From Okapia johnstoni (taxonomy: Eukaryota; Chordata; Mammalia; Artiodactyla; Giraffidae): a stretch of 64,000 nucleotides of DNA. The stretch's first letter is position 1; each line of letters starts with the position of its first letter. Made by a program: the position numbers and the translations under genes. The DNA lies in assembly GCA_024291935.2 (NCBI GenBank), contig CM044315.1, positions 72,646,385 through 72,710,384 of the forward strand. The letters run 5' to 3'. Shown here piece by piece: positions 36,501 to 47,935 of this stretch. Under the pieces are notes generated by a model. That model worked only from the letters and a program-made list of their open reading frames with translations. It had not been told where the DNA came from and did not search any database.

Positions 36501-39500
36501 TGGAAAATTCTGAAAGAGATGGGAATACCAGACCACCTGACCTGTCTCTTGAGAAACCTGTATGCAGCTCAGGAAGCAACAATTAGAACTGGACATGGAA
36601 CAACAGACTGGTTCCAAATAGGAAAAGGAGTACGTCAAGGCTGTATATTGTCACCCTGCTTATTTAACTTATATGCAGAGTACATCATGAGAAAAGCTGG
36701 GCTGGAGGAAGCACAAGCTGGAATCAAGATTGCTGGGAGAAATATCAATAACCTCAGATATGCAGATGACACCACCCTTATGGCAGAAAGTGAAGAGGAA
36801 CTAAAGAGCCTCTTGATGAAAGTGAAAGAGGAGAGTGAAAAAGTTGGCTTAAAGTTCAATATTCAGAAAACTAAGATCATGGCATCCAGTCCCATCACTT
36901 CATGGCAGATAGATGGGGAAACAGTGAAAACAGTGGCTGACTATTTTTCTGGGCTCCAAAATCACTGCAGATGGTGACTGCAGCCATGAAATTAAAAGAC
37001 GCTTACTCCTTGGAAAGTTATGACCAACCTAGACAGCATATTAAAAAGCAGAGACATTACTGTGCCAACAAAGGTCCATCTAGTCAAGGCTATGGTTTTT
37101 CCAGTAGTCATGTATGGACGTGAGAGTTGGACTATAAAGAAAGCTGAGCGCCGAAGAACTGATGCCTTTGAACTGTGGTGTTGGAGAAGACTCTTGAGAG
37201 TCCCTTGGACTGCAAGGAGATCCAACCAGTCCATCCTAAAGGAGATCAGTCCTGGGTGTTCATTGGAAAGACTGATGTTGAAGCTGAAACTCCAGTACTT
37301 TGGCCACTTGATGCGAAGAGCTGACTCACTGGAAAAGACCCTGATGCTGGGAAAGATTGAGGGGCAGGAGGAGAAGGGGACGACAGAGGATGAGATGGCT
37401 GGATGGCATCACCGACTCGATGGACATGGGTGTGGGTGGACTCACGGAGTTGGTGATGGACAGGGAGGCCTGGCGTGCTGCAGTTCATGGGGTCGCAAAG
37501 AGTCGGACACAACTGAGCGACTGAACTGAACTGAACTTGAGAAAAGATACCCTGACATTGTGGGACAAGCTAGAAAACATTCTGTCTACACACTACACAC
37601 TAAACTCCTGGGTTTGAGAGTTTTCCCTGAGTAGTTCTTGTTCTTTTTTCTAAGATATTGCTACTGTTGTAGGAAGGGACAACCTACTTGTTGTTAGCTA
37701 CCAATACCATATGGCATCAGATTGTCAGATTACCAGTTTTTTGTCCTAATAACCCTAGAATTTGTTGTGATAATATAGATGCCTGTCCATATCAGTTCAC
37801 ACCATCAACCTAACAACCCACTATAATAGAGAATTAAACACAAATTGATTTTGAAATTAAATTGTCCAGGAAGTATGGGAAGATAAAATATTATTTATAA
37901 AGTATACAAACATACTCATTGATTTAGAAACTGTTTGTTCAATAACAAAAGTTTTAAAACATTCTTTTTAAAAAAAATCTAGTATGCCATGCTACAAACA
38001 CCTTCTATCTGCCTTTGCTCCTGCCGTTCCCTCATACTGGCAGGCCCACTCTGCCACAGCTGGGTGGCAAATGTCTACCATCTTACCAGACTCAGCTCAA
38101 GAGGCAGCCATTCGTCTAGGAAGTCATTCCTTAATCCTGCCCTACTGCCTCTACTGAGTTCCTCATTTCTCTTTTATCTTTACTGTCTCCTATACAGTTT
38201 TCTATGAGCATCTTCCATACTTTGGTGCCCTTATTATAACTATCTTCAAAACTAGACTGAATCACCTGTCACCAAGGACCATGAATTCATTTTTGTCTTT
38301 TCCGAAGCCACATATAGAATTATTGCCTGAAGGATGAATGAGGAGAAATCTTAATACAGTGAAATTTGACATATTTATTCAATTAATCAGTTTTTTAAAG
38401 AGCCTACTAGGTGCCATACAGTGTTTTAGGTGCTGATGACACAGCAGTAAACAAACCAGCAAAAATTCCTGCCCTCATGGATCTTACATTCCAGGGCCAA
38501 TATAAAAAAATAAATAAGTAAACATATATATTAGTGAGTTATAGGTACCCTTAAATATAATGTGGGGAAGGGGAATAAGAAGTATTTGGTGGAGGAGGGA
38601 AGAAATGTGTATGAGAGGCTTACAATGTAGTAGGTTGGCCAAGGAATCCTTCGTTGAGAAAGTGAAGGTACAAAGGTCTGTGGGCAGAAGTACAGCTGAT
38701 ATATTCACACAAGAAGCCAGATACTGTTTCTGAGAAGTAAGAGAGTGGGCAGGGGATTGTGTAAGGCTTGTAAGTTGTAGCAGACTTTGGCTTTTACCCT
38801 GAATGACCCTGAAAGTCAGTGGTGAGTTTTGAGCAAGAAGTGACATGGCTCTGGCTGCTGTGCTGGAAACTGACTAGGCTAGGAGGAGGAGGAGGCCAAG
38901 ACTAGAAACAAGGAAACCAATCTGGAGCCTGCTGCAATAATACAGACCAAATGATGGCAAGAGAAGCAGTGAGCAGTAGTACAACTCTGGACATGTTTAA
39001 AAAGAAAGCTAACAGGCTCTACTGCTGGATTAAGGTGTGAGGTGTGAGGCAAAGTGTCGAAGATGACTCCAAGGTTTTGGCTTGAACCATCAGAACACAG
39101 TTGCCATATTCTAGAGATGACCATAGGATTTGAAGCCCAAGGAGGTGGCTTTAAGTCCTAGCCCAGCCACTTTCAAGCTCTGTGGAGTCATTTATCCTTT
39201 TGGTATTTATTTACTCATCTGTAGTTGTTTTATCAAGTGAAACAATATTAGCAAAAGTGTTTTGTAAACCAAAAAGGCTTAGGTTTTACTATTATCTCAA
39301 TAACTTTAGAGGGACAGTTATGTTTCATCAGCTCCTTCCTTCCCCTTCCCTTCAAAAATATGCAGAGAAACTTCTTCACAAATTAAGCTAAGAAACCAGA
39401 AATTTAAAAGTCCATGTTATAATACAAAGCAGTCCTTTCTTTTAGGCAGGGGTTTCAGGAAAGTAATAAAATGCCAGTCTAGACAAAACCCAGAGGCTAG

Positions 39501-42500
39501 CCCATAACGAAATGTCACTGAGGGGAAATTTGCTTCATTTACCCCTTGTTGACGTCCTTGTCGTCATCCACCCACTGGATGTGGATTTGCTCCTGCGGGT
39601 CCTCAGCCTCTGCCTTGCCACAGGTGATAGTGAAGTCCTTCATCTCCCGCAGCGCCTGCCTCAGGGCATCCATGTTCTCTGCAGTGATCTGGACCATAAC
39701 GCCATCTGAGAATCAGCACCAAGACAATACAGATGGAAACAATGCAAAGCCAGGGAGAGCGGCAGATGAAACTCTGTACCTGGCATCTAGCAAATCCCTC
39801 TAGGATTAAACGTGAAACTTCTAGTCTCTAAAGCTGACAGATACAAGGCAGGTTTTGTCCTTTGAGCTCCACCTCTTACTTACTGAAAGTGTTATGAGGA
39901 GCAAATGCCAAGATGGATTCTGCTTAAAACACCTGCCTGTTGATTTCACTTCAGGCACAACTAAGTTTGTCCTGAGACTCCTCAAAGGGAAAGCTTACAC
40001 ATGGTCACATCCCTCTTTTGGACACAGAGCATTTTGTTCGTGCTTCCACTGTTGTGTTTATCATGCTCTAATCATATCCATTTGTTTGCATCACTCACCT
40101 TACCATGACTGTATACAGTGAATGCCAGTGCTTGTTAAATAAATCACTGAATAAACAACAGTGGTGAAATGGGGAGTAATTCCATGTATTGACTGGCAAT
40201 AAGGCAAAGATACCACGTATGTTTTACATGGGCTCCCTTGAGCCAACAGATGATAACTGTTTGGGGGCTACCACCTAAGTTAAAGGAAAAACCTGAAATT
40301 GAGGGAGTAAGCTGTCACATGCTGAGCAATTATCCTGATTCTCTGACATATAATTTTGTCAACTGAAATAATTTCTAAAGAGTGTCAGTAAAATTTTCAT
40401 AAATAGGTAGCTAATTGCTCTACTGTCACATGTGGCGCAATGCAAGACCTAAGAACTTCTCAATCCAAAGACATAAATGTAACTTTTCAAATACACTGCT
40501 TTGCATTTGTAAGGATTTCTTTCAGTTCAGTTTATCATTTTGACATTTAAGGGGTGCTTTTTAAACATCTTGTAAAGACACATTTTAAAGGTAGTCAATA
40601 TTTGATTACAAAGGCATTAATCAGTCATTTGACGCCTAGATTTCTTGATGAGGAAGTGGAACGACTAACTCCTAGATTTCTTAATTTCTTAATAGACTAT
40701 TTCTGCTTTGAGTTGTGAAATTAAGTTGTGAAATATTAGCATACTTTGCTCTTCACTTGCTGTTTTATTGAGTTTGGCAATAAACTCAATTGTGTTAATT
40801 GTGTTCAATTAACACAAAGGAATCCACCCTCAGGAAGAACTGCTCTTAGGGCACTGGAGTGAGCCACAGTGGAAATGAAAATCTGTATGCAGATTGTACT
40901 TTCCAAAGATAATTATAGCACCTTCTGTCTCACATGCTTTTCTACAACGCTACCTTTCCATTTCCCCATCAAGAAATGGAGTCTAACTCCTCTTCCCCCA
41001 GCAGACTTATGACCACTTCCACCACCAGAGGATGATGGAAGTGACTGTGCGATTTTCAAGGCTTGGTCATAAAACCAATGCGGCTTTGGCCTTGTGCTGG
41101 AACACTTGTGGTTGGAGTTCTGAGCCACCATATAAGAAGTCCAACTAGCCCAAGGCCGCATGCTAAACAGTCCATTGTTAAGGACTCCAGTCATCTTTCC
41201 TAGTTTTTATATCATCCCAAGACGGGCCCCAGACATTTGAGTCAACAAACTTCCAGGTAATTCTAGCTCCTGGCGATCAAGTAACCAACCACCAACCTTG
41301 AAGTCATCCCAACTGAGGCCCCAGACATCACTGAGCAAGATCAAGGCATCCCCGCATTGCCCTGGCAAGGGCAGACCCAGAGCAATGAGCATGATAAAAC
41401 AGTTGCTTTAAGCCATTAAATGCTGGTTAATTTGTTATGCAACAAGAGTAACTAGATCAAAATACAGTGAAGAATAGTTGAGGAAGAAAATAAATATCCA
41501 GTGATAAACCATAACGGAAAAGAATATGAAAAAGAATGTGTGTGTGTATTTATATATATATAAAACTGGATCATGTTGCTGTACAGTAGAAATTAACATA
41601 ACATTGTAAATCAACTATACTTCAATAAAATAAACTTATAAGTGGGGCTGAACTTCATCTACTTATTTACAGATTTGTAACCAGCAATGTATCTGAACTC
41701 AGACTGTGTCCCCTTGGATACCTTATTCCAGAGCTCTGAAAAGCCATCTCTTTATGTTGGTGTCCCATGGCATCTCTACCACTTACTCCTTTCTTTGGAG
41801 AGTTAAGCACCCCTATGACAGTCTTAATTAGCTGTACAATGAGATGCTATTGAATAAATAACTTCTGTGGAGTCAGAAGTCTTTGGCAAAAGTGTCACAT
41901 TTTCCTTTAATGTCCCTTGTTTTTCAGTTGTATAATTAAGACTGAACTATGTACATGCAGTAAATAACCCATTCTTTACCTTCCACAATACTGGACTTGG
42001 CAAGATATCCTGAAGAGGATTTCAGAGCGCCACTGAACACAAAGAAACTGGCACCAGTCACTAAAATAGCAATAGAAATAGGTTAGTGAAGAAAGACTTT
42101 GAGATGGAGGGACTGAAAATAATAATGAAATATTATTGAAACCATCATACAGAAAATAAAAAACACTTACTCTACACACTACAATATACAAGTAACCAAT
42201 AACTCAAATACTAATAAGGGCTTAGAGAATGAGGTTTTAAGATACACGCTTCCATTTTGTTTTGAGCTTCCTTCAATCAAGAAGCAAGGAAATCTTAAGT
42301 AGTCAAGACTAAGGTTTGGTCTGCAGCTTGTTTTTGTAAATAAAATTTTACTGGAACACAGCCATATTCATTCATTTATATATTGTCTATGGCAGTTTTT
42401 GAAGTATGATGCCAGGGTATTGGCAACAAAGACCACAGGTTTGCAAAGCCTAAAATATTTATCATATAGCCATTCACAGAAAAAGTTTGCTGACCCCAGA

Positions 42501-44275
42501 TCTAATTCACTGCTTTTTTTTAAGGGCAAATATATTTTGAATATGGAGATATGGTTGCCAGCTATTTACCATGTGGAGCTTTTAAAAAAACAAACACCTA
42601 TTTAAAAGATGAACACCTCTTCATAAAAGAAAAGATATTTAATTACATTTTGCTTTATAAAACTGCACTACATTGTTTTATTTCTCCACATCTTACATTG
42701 GACTAAGATATTCCAACTTCCTACCCACTGGCCCACAGCATCTCTAATGGGTAGGTCATCCAGCCTTTGTCAAAGACTCTTAGTGACAGGGAGCCCACAA
42801 TAGCACAAGGCAACCTTTTCTATTTCTGGATAGCTCTCAGTGTTACAGAGTGTGCTCTAAAAAAGAGCCCAAATCTAGATCCTTGTAGCTTTCACCCACT
42901 GGTGCTGGTTTTGGTCTTTTGTAGTTATAGAGAGTAAGTTGAATATTATTTCCACATAATAGAGAACCTTAAAAATAGAGATACCTATTTTTCACCCTTT
43001 CAATCTATACTTTTCTAGGTTAAACCTTTATATTTTATTCAAGAGATCTTCCCATGACCTAGTTTGCAAACTTCTCACAGGCCTTGAATCATCCTTTGAA
43101 GACCTTCTAGTTTTATCAGTGGATATCACCAACTACATTAATGATACCCAGAACTTGTTAAAATATTATAGATATGAACTGACTAATAGGGAACATAGTA
43201 GACTTATCACCTACCTGTTTTAGATATTATATTTGAATACACAAGTGTTCAGTACCTTTTATGCCTTTACTGAACAACTGATTTTAAAAATATACATTGA
43301 AGACAGAAGTAGTATGTCTACTAGAGAAGTGCTTAATGAAGCATACTAAAGAAAGCTAGTTTTACGATATATTCTGAGAGGAAAAAGATTCATGGTCAAA
43401 TAATTTGGGAAGGTCTAGACACTATCCTCCTTTTCAAAAAAAACAAACAAAAAAACATGCTAAAGGCTCTAAAAAGTCCTGTAATAAAGAAATCTGCTTA
43501 AACTTATTTAATACAGGGTTTCTCAGTCTAATATAATAAGCAAAAGTTTTATTTATTTATGTGAATATTTTAAAAACCATAGACACTGATAAAACACTTC
43601 AGGAAATGGCATATTGAGCAGTGCTTCTTAAATTCTAATGTGTATTTGAATCACACAGCAATTGTGTTAAAATGCAAACTCTGATTTAGCAGATCTGGAA
43701 TATGCAATCTTCATTTCTAACAATCTCCTAAGTGATGAGACCACATTCTGAGTACCGCTGAACCTGGAAGGCTTTCTTTAGAATCCTGTCAATCTATTAA
43801 TTAACACTCTTTGGTATGACCATTCAAAAAGCGCTAATCTACCTAAGCATATTCTCACCATTGGCCCAATGCATCAAATACCTATGCTGGCCCGGTCAGT
43901 GTCCTGAGGCAGTATTTTCAAGATGCTCCCCTCAATGACAGAGATTCCATTTGCAACTCTAAGCCTGGATAGTCAACATATTCCTGCAGAACAAGCTTCG
44001 AAAGGTTAATGTAATCAACTGTTTTCACCTATTCTGACAGTGAGTGTTATGGGGTTGAGATATCCACTCTCCAGTTACAGTACTATCTTCCATTCACATG
44101 ACCTCAATCAGCTCAAACACTCACCCTTTCTGGGCTGATTATGAATACTGATAGCCTGGGTCTGATAGTTGCCATCATCATTCTGTACACACACGAGATG
44201 GGAGTCTGCCTTCTCATTGAAACAGGCACCTCCTGCCAAGACGTGCTCATTGGACTTGTTCATGGCTTTTATCAT
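30537..44275 (-). CDS. ZFYVE9: ZFYVE9 / SARA (SMAD anchor for receptor activation), last six coding exons
   Basis: In transcription order the exons are 44275-44125, 42060-41980, 39705-39543, 34875-34770, 32368-32192 and 30698-30537 (stop 30537-30539). They total 840 bases, 279 residues, with AG/GT borders and consistent phases. SARA is an early-endosome FYVE protein that recruits SMAD2/SMAD3 to the TGF-beta receptor. The FYVE and SMAD-binding regions are encoded before the window edge; what is here is the conserved C-terminal domain shared with ZFYVE16. Motifs seen: [92 protein letters not shown], and the ending [16 protein letters not shown]. The match to mammalian ZFYVE9 is near-identical as I recall it. 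The paralogue ZFYVE16 is a less likely reading. Introns carry BovB, L1 and LTR insertions. Confidence 0.96.
31466..31585 (+). mobile_element. tRNA-derived artiodactyl SINE
   Basis: It reads 'gacttccctggctgtccagtggttacgaatctgc', then 'aggtcgatccctggtcagggaactaagatcccacatgccg' and an aaataaataaaa tail. It lies in the last ZFYVE9 intron. Confidence 0.85.
33080..33175 (+). mobile_element. L1 3' end fragment
   Basis: The segment 'ggctgattcatgttgatgtttggcagaaacaacacaattctgtaaagcaattatccttcaaataaaaaa' is a typical ruminant L1 terminus with poly(A) signal and tail. Confidence 0.65.
33340..33540 (+). repeat. MIR SINE
   Basis: The stretch 'agtcaggagacctctggtccctgctctgccagcaacc...gtcacctggcctctctgagactc' is MIR-like. 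It lies within a ZFYVE9 intron. Confidence 0.5.
33967..34210 (+). mobile_element. Bov-tA SINE with internal rearrangement
   Basis: A Bov-tA head ('gtgcttcccaggtggtgctagtgg') and BovB tail ('ctggtgggctacagtccagagg') flank an unusual inserted or duplicated segment at about 34093-34130. A short GCAC microsatellite follows (34196-34212). Confidence 0.85.
34300..34430 (+). repeat. MIR SINE
   Basis: The stretch 'ctgggtttgaatcaggactttaccagtgcttatttgccgtgtaatcctggacaagttagtttctgagctttagttttcc' is a clear MIR core. Confidence 0.7.
35780..37530 (+). mobile_element. BovB LINE, reverse-transcriptase half (pseudogene)
   Basis: A 5'-truncated copy of about 1.75 kb, in the intron between the ZFYVE9 exons at 34770-34875 and 39543-39705, antisense to the gene. 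Reading segments are 36001-36513 (finger/palm: [38 protein letters not shown]), 36519-36977 ([16 protein letters not shown], catalytic YADD at 36759-36770) and 37020 onward (C-terminal CESW-like and [14 protein letters not shown] region, here RESW). At least four frame lesions separate them: near 36498, 36945, 37012 and 37366. It ends in the (ctgaa)n BovB tail. A dead element, not a host gene. Confidence 0.95.
38010..38340 (+). mobile_element. L2-like ancient LINE remnant
   Basis: It shows the layout 'cagctcaagaggcagccattcgtctaggaagtcattccttaatcctgcc...gatgaatgagga', resembling an L2 3' end. Diverged. Confidence 0.5.
38390..39140 (+). repeat. Long ancient mammalian interspersed repeat, copy A
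   Basis: Successive landmarks are 'gcctactaggtgccatacagtgttttaggtgctgatgacac', 'ctttggcttttaccctgaatg', 'ttgagcaagaagtgacatggctctggctgctgtgctgg' and 'gaagatgactccaaggttttggc'. The same order occurs in copy B at 50500-51800. Family name not assigned. Confidence 0.65.
40790..40817. repeat. Perfect 12-base inverted repeat
   Basis: ttgtgttaattg (40790-40801), a 4-base loop, then caattaacacaa (40806-40817). A second 9-base palindrome (40767-40790) abuts it. Confidence 0.9.
40985..41465 (+). mobile_element. MLT1-like LTR (ERVL-MaLR remnant)
   Basis: Typical MaLR order: 'gccaccatataagaagtccaactagcccaaggccgc', 'gggccccagacatttgagtcaacaaacttcc', 'aagccattaaatgctgg' and the end 'ttaatttgttatgcaacaagagtaact'. 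A very old LTR with no coding part visible. Confidence 0.7.
41530..41640 (+). mobile_element. L1 3' end fragment
   Basis: The stretch 'atcatgttgctgtacagtagaaattaacataacattgtaaatcaactatacttcaataaaataaa' is an artiodactyl L1 terminus. Confidence 0.75.
42318..42502. mobile_element. Non-autonomous hAT-type MER element, second copy
   Basis: It contains 'tttttgtaaataaaattttactggaacacagccatattcattcatttatatattgtctatgg' and 'caaagcctaaaatatttatcatatagcc...gaaaaagtttgctgacccc'. It is the reverse-orientation counterpart of 865-1062. Confidence 0.65.
43618..43764 (+). mobile_element. MER5A-like DNA transposon remnant
   Basis: It shows 'cagtgcttcttaaattctaatgtgtatttgaatcacac', 'tgatttagcagatctgg' and 'catttctaacaatctcctaagtgatg', ending 'gagtaccgctg', which matches the MER5A layout. 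Confidence 0.7.
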
Positions 44276-45510
44276 CTGCAATCAAAGAAGAGGGCTAACT
44301 TTCTTATTCTGCCAAGAATGGGCACTTTTTGGTGTGCCTGACACAGCACAGCTCCTTCACCTTCTCAAAGACAAAAGAGAATATTATTTATTAAAGTGAC
44401 AAAGGAGCTACTAAAGAATAAAGGCAAAGTGAAAAATCAGGCACCATTAGAAAAAGTTCAACATACACAAAAATTCTCTCTATAATTTATAGGTGATTTG
44501 TGTTATAACCCAAGCACATGACACATTTTGCATTCATTTTGTCTTTTTTACTGCTGCACTGAACTCAAGTAACTAAAATTAGTTTACCTAATTACAGTAG
44601 TTTCTTCTATCCAATGGATTCTCTGAGAATATATACACACTGAAATTCTAAGTCAAAAGAATATCCTATATTTAAGTGTACCTGCCTTCTTTTCTCATAT
44701 CCATACAAAGGAGTGCTCTCCTCTATAAATATATGAACTCCATTATTTCTTAGTTTTACTAACTTATGTTTGATATCTTCAATGAAATAACTAATATTTT
44801 GCTTTATTCTTATCATGAGATTTTAAGGTGATAATTCTGAACCTCACATGGAAAAGCTCATTGGCCACCATTTTGTATCTAGTCAATAAATCTGAGCTTA
44901 TATCATCTTGATGCTAAAATCTAGCTTCTGTTGAAATAGGTCAATGATAATTTATTTGTTTGCTTTTATTCTTGTTTTTTCCTTCACATTTATCCTTATC
45001 ATTTGTTAAACTTCCTAATTCAATCTTTCTAAATGGCTCTGATCTTTTGAAACTCTAGTTTAAAACTTTTATTTTGTTTTACTCCCTTTCTCTTAACATG
45101 CAGTGTGAAAAACAGCAGATGAGTGTTCTGATACCTTTTATATTCCTGTACTACTATACTCAAAAAAATGTATCGAAATTAAATTCTCATGACATAAAAT
45201 TAACCATTTCAAAATGAACAGCTCAGTGGCATTCAGTGTATTTACAATGTTCTTCAACCACCACTCTTATCTAGTTCCCCAAAACTTCCATCATTCATTC
45301 AAAGTAAACTCCCTTACTATTTAACTGGTTTCTTCCCATTCCCCCCTCCAACGTGAATCTGTATTTTGTCTCCATTCTGGATATTTCATATAAATGGAAA
45401 CACGGAATATGTGACTACTGTGTCTGGCTTCTTTAATTTAGCATGTTTTAAGAGCTTACCCATGGTGAGCATATATCAGTACTTCATTCTGATATACATA
45501 TACATATATA

Positions 45511-46160
45511 CACTTCATGGGAAATAGATGGGGAAACAGTGGAAACAGTGGCAGACTTTATTTTTTTGGGCTCCAAAATCACTGCTGATGGTGACTGCAG
45601 CCATGAAATTAAAAGACGCTTACTCCTTGGAAGGAAGGTTATGGCCAACCTAGATAGCATATTTAAAAGCAGAGACATTACTTTGCCAACAAAAGTCCGT
45701 CTAGTCAAGGCTATGGTTTTTCCGTGGTCATGTATGGATGTGAGAGTTGGACAGTGAAGAAAGCTGAGCACCGAAGAACTGATGCTTTTGAACTGTGGTG
45801 TTGGAGAAGACTCTTGAGAGTCCCTTGGACTGCAAGGAGATCCAATCAATCCATCCTAAAAGAGATCAATCCTGGGTGTTCACTGGAAGGTCTGATGTTG
45901 AAGCTGAAACTCCAATACTTTGGCCACCTCGTGCGAAGGGTTGACTCATTGGAAAAGACCCTAATGCTGGGTAGGATTGGGGGCAGGAGGAAAAGGGGAC
46001 GACAGAGGATAAGATGGTTGGATGGCATCACCGACTCGATGGACATGGGTTTGGGTAGACTCCGGGAGTTGGTGATGGACAGGGAGGCCTGGTGTGCTGC
46101 AATTCATGGGGTCGCAAAGAGTCGGACACGACTGAGCGACTGAACTGAACTGAACTGAAC
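45511..46160 (+). mobile_element. BovB LINE 3' portion
   Basis: It starts within the consensus at 'cacttcatgggaaatagatgg' and ends with (ctgaa)n. It encodes [20 protein letters not shown], then after a frame change near 45723 a long open segment to RTRLSD at 46143. A 21-base imperfect target duplication (19 of 21) flanks it exactly: 45490-45510 and 46161-46181. Confidence 0.93.
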
Positions 46161-46339
46161 TGATATACATATATGTATATATGACATATCAGTATATCAT
46201 ATATCAGTACTTTATTTTCTTTTATGGCTGAAAAATATATCATTGTGCATATACATCACAATCTGTTTAACCATCCATCCATGAATGTTTCGGCCATGTC
46301 CACCTTTTGGCTATTGTGAATAGTGCTACTATGAAAATG

Positions 46340-46475
46340 TGGATGGCATCACCGACTCAATGGACATGAGTTTGGGTAAACTCCAGAAGTTGGTGATGGA
46401 CAGGGAGGCCTGGCATGCTGCGATTCATGGGGTCGCAAAGAGTTGGACACGAATGAGTGACTGAACTGAACTGAA
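46340..46475 (+). mobile_element. Very short BovB 3' end
   Basis: 'tggatggcatcaccgactcaatggacatgag' through 'gttggacacgaatgagtgactgaactgaac': a severely 5'-truncated copy in the same old L1. Confidence 0.88.
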
Positions 46476-46865
46476 GTGATTCAGGTCATTGATCTATTTT
46501 GAATTAAACTTTATGATTTGAAGTAAGGGGACAACTTAATTCTTTTTACATGTGGATATCCAATTGTCCCAGTACCATTTGTTGAAGACTATTCTTTCAC
46601 CATTAAATAGTCTTGGCACCCTTGTCAAAATCAACTGGTCATTAAATGTATGAATTTATTTCTGGGACCTTAATTCTATTTCATGCCAATACCACACTGT
46701 TGATTACTGTAGCCTTGAAGTAAGTTTTGAAACTGACAAGTGTGAAGTCTCCAATTTTGTTCTTTTACAAGATTTTGGCTTCAGAGTCCCTTGCAATTTC
46801 AAATGAATTTGAGTATTGGCTTTCCAACTCTATAAAATAAAGGCCATTGGAATTTAAAGAAAATT

Positions 46866-47204
46866 TTTTTTTTTTTTTATTTTTGGTTGCACTGGGTCTT
46901 CACTGCTTTGTGCAGGGCTTTCTCTAGTTGCTGTGAGCAGGGGCTGCTCTTCATTGTGGTGCAGTTGCTTCTCTTGTTGTGGAGCACAGGCTCTAGGCTC
47001 ACAGGCTTCAGCAGTCGCAGCATGAGGGCTCATTAGCTGTGGCTCATGGGATCGTGAACTCGGGCTCTGCAGGCTCAGTAGTTATGGCACAGGGGCTTAC
47101 TTGCTCTGTGCTATGTATGTGGAATCCTCCCGGACCAGGAACTGAACCTGTTTCCCCTGCACTGGCAGGTGGATTCTTATCCACTGGACCACCAGGGAAG
47201 TCCC
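46866..47204 (-). mobile_element. tRNA-derived artiodactyl SINE, long form, antisense
   Basis: A poly-T start is followed by 'ggttgcactgggtcttcactgctttgtgcagggctttctctagttgctg', 'gagcacaggctctaggctcacagg', 'ggcaggtggattcttatccactggaccaccagggaagtcccc'. Nearly full length. Confidence 0.87.
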
Positions 47205-47825
47205 CGTTGGATTTCTGATAGGGCTTAGCTAGATCTGTGGATCACTTTGAGTAGTATTAACATGTTAACAACTTTCAGTCTTCCAATACATGAACATGAG
47301 ATGTCGTCTTCTTCTTCTTCGAGTTCTTTCAACAAATTTTATAGTTTTAAGGTTTCAAGTCTTTTATCTCCTTGGTAAATTTATTTCTAGGTACTATACC
47401 AATACAATGCCAAGATACCATCGTCTTCTGGTTTGACTCTGTTATGTTTATAACTCTTGCAAAGTTAATATTTTAATATATATAGCTGTATTACCAGAGG
47501 CATCCCAACAATAATTAAAAATTCCTCTCACACTAACTTTTATCAACCCAATAAAACAAACTAGTTTTCACAGGGTTTTCCAAAAAATACTTTTAAATAA
47601 GTTTTGCAACTAAGGTAAGTCAGAAGATTCCTTCTTGGGGAAGTCAGTAGACAGACTAATTTAGGTTCTCAATTACAATTTACATTTATTTATATCACAT
47701 GAAAGAAATAGACACAATCAGATACAGCAATTCTAAAAAATATTATATCTGCCATTTCTTCCAAATCATTAGGCTAAAGTGATTTCTAATTTTGCTTACA
47801 CTGAGCAGATTAAAAATATTTTCAA

Positions 47826-47935
47826 GAATTTCCTGGTGATCCAGTAGTTAGGACTCAGTGCTTTCACTGCTGGGTCCAGGTTCAGTCCCTGGTCAGGGAA
47901 CCAGGGATTCCATAAGCCAAATGGCCTCATCAAAA
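47826..47935 (+). mobile_element. tRNA-derived artiodactyl SINE
   Basis: It reads 'agaatttcctggtgatccagtagttaggactcagtgc', then 'ggttcagtccctggtcagggaacc'. Confidence 0.83.

Larger units (their letters stand above)
45180..47480 (-). mobile_element. Old L1 LINE (sense on minus strand) with nested insertions
   Basis: The plus strand reads reversed L1 ('ggctattgtgaatagtgctac', 'ttgatctattttgaattaa', 'ccacactgttgattactgtagccttgaagtaag'). It is interrupted by BovB pieces (45511-46160 and 46340-46475) and a tRNA-SINE (46866-47204). It lies in a ZFYVE9 intron in the gene's orientation. Confidence 0.75.

Noticed and set aside
36001..37529. Open frames of 150-170 codons that look like a reverse-transcriptase gene
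   Set aside because: They are segments of a frame-broken BovB LINE with its typical 3' tail, not a host gene or a retron-like system.
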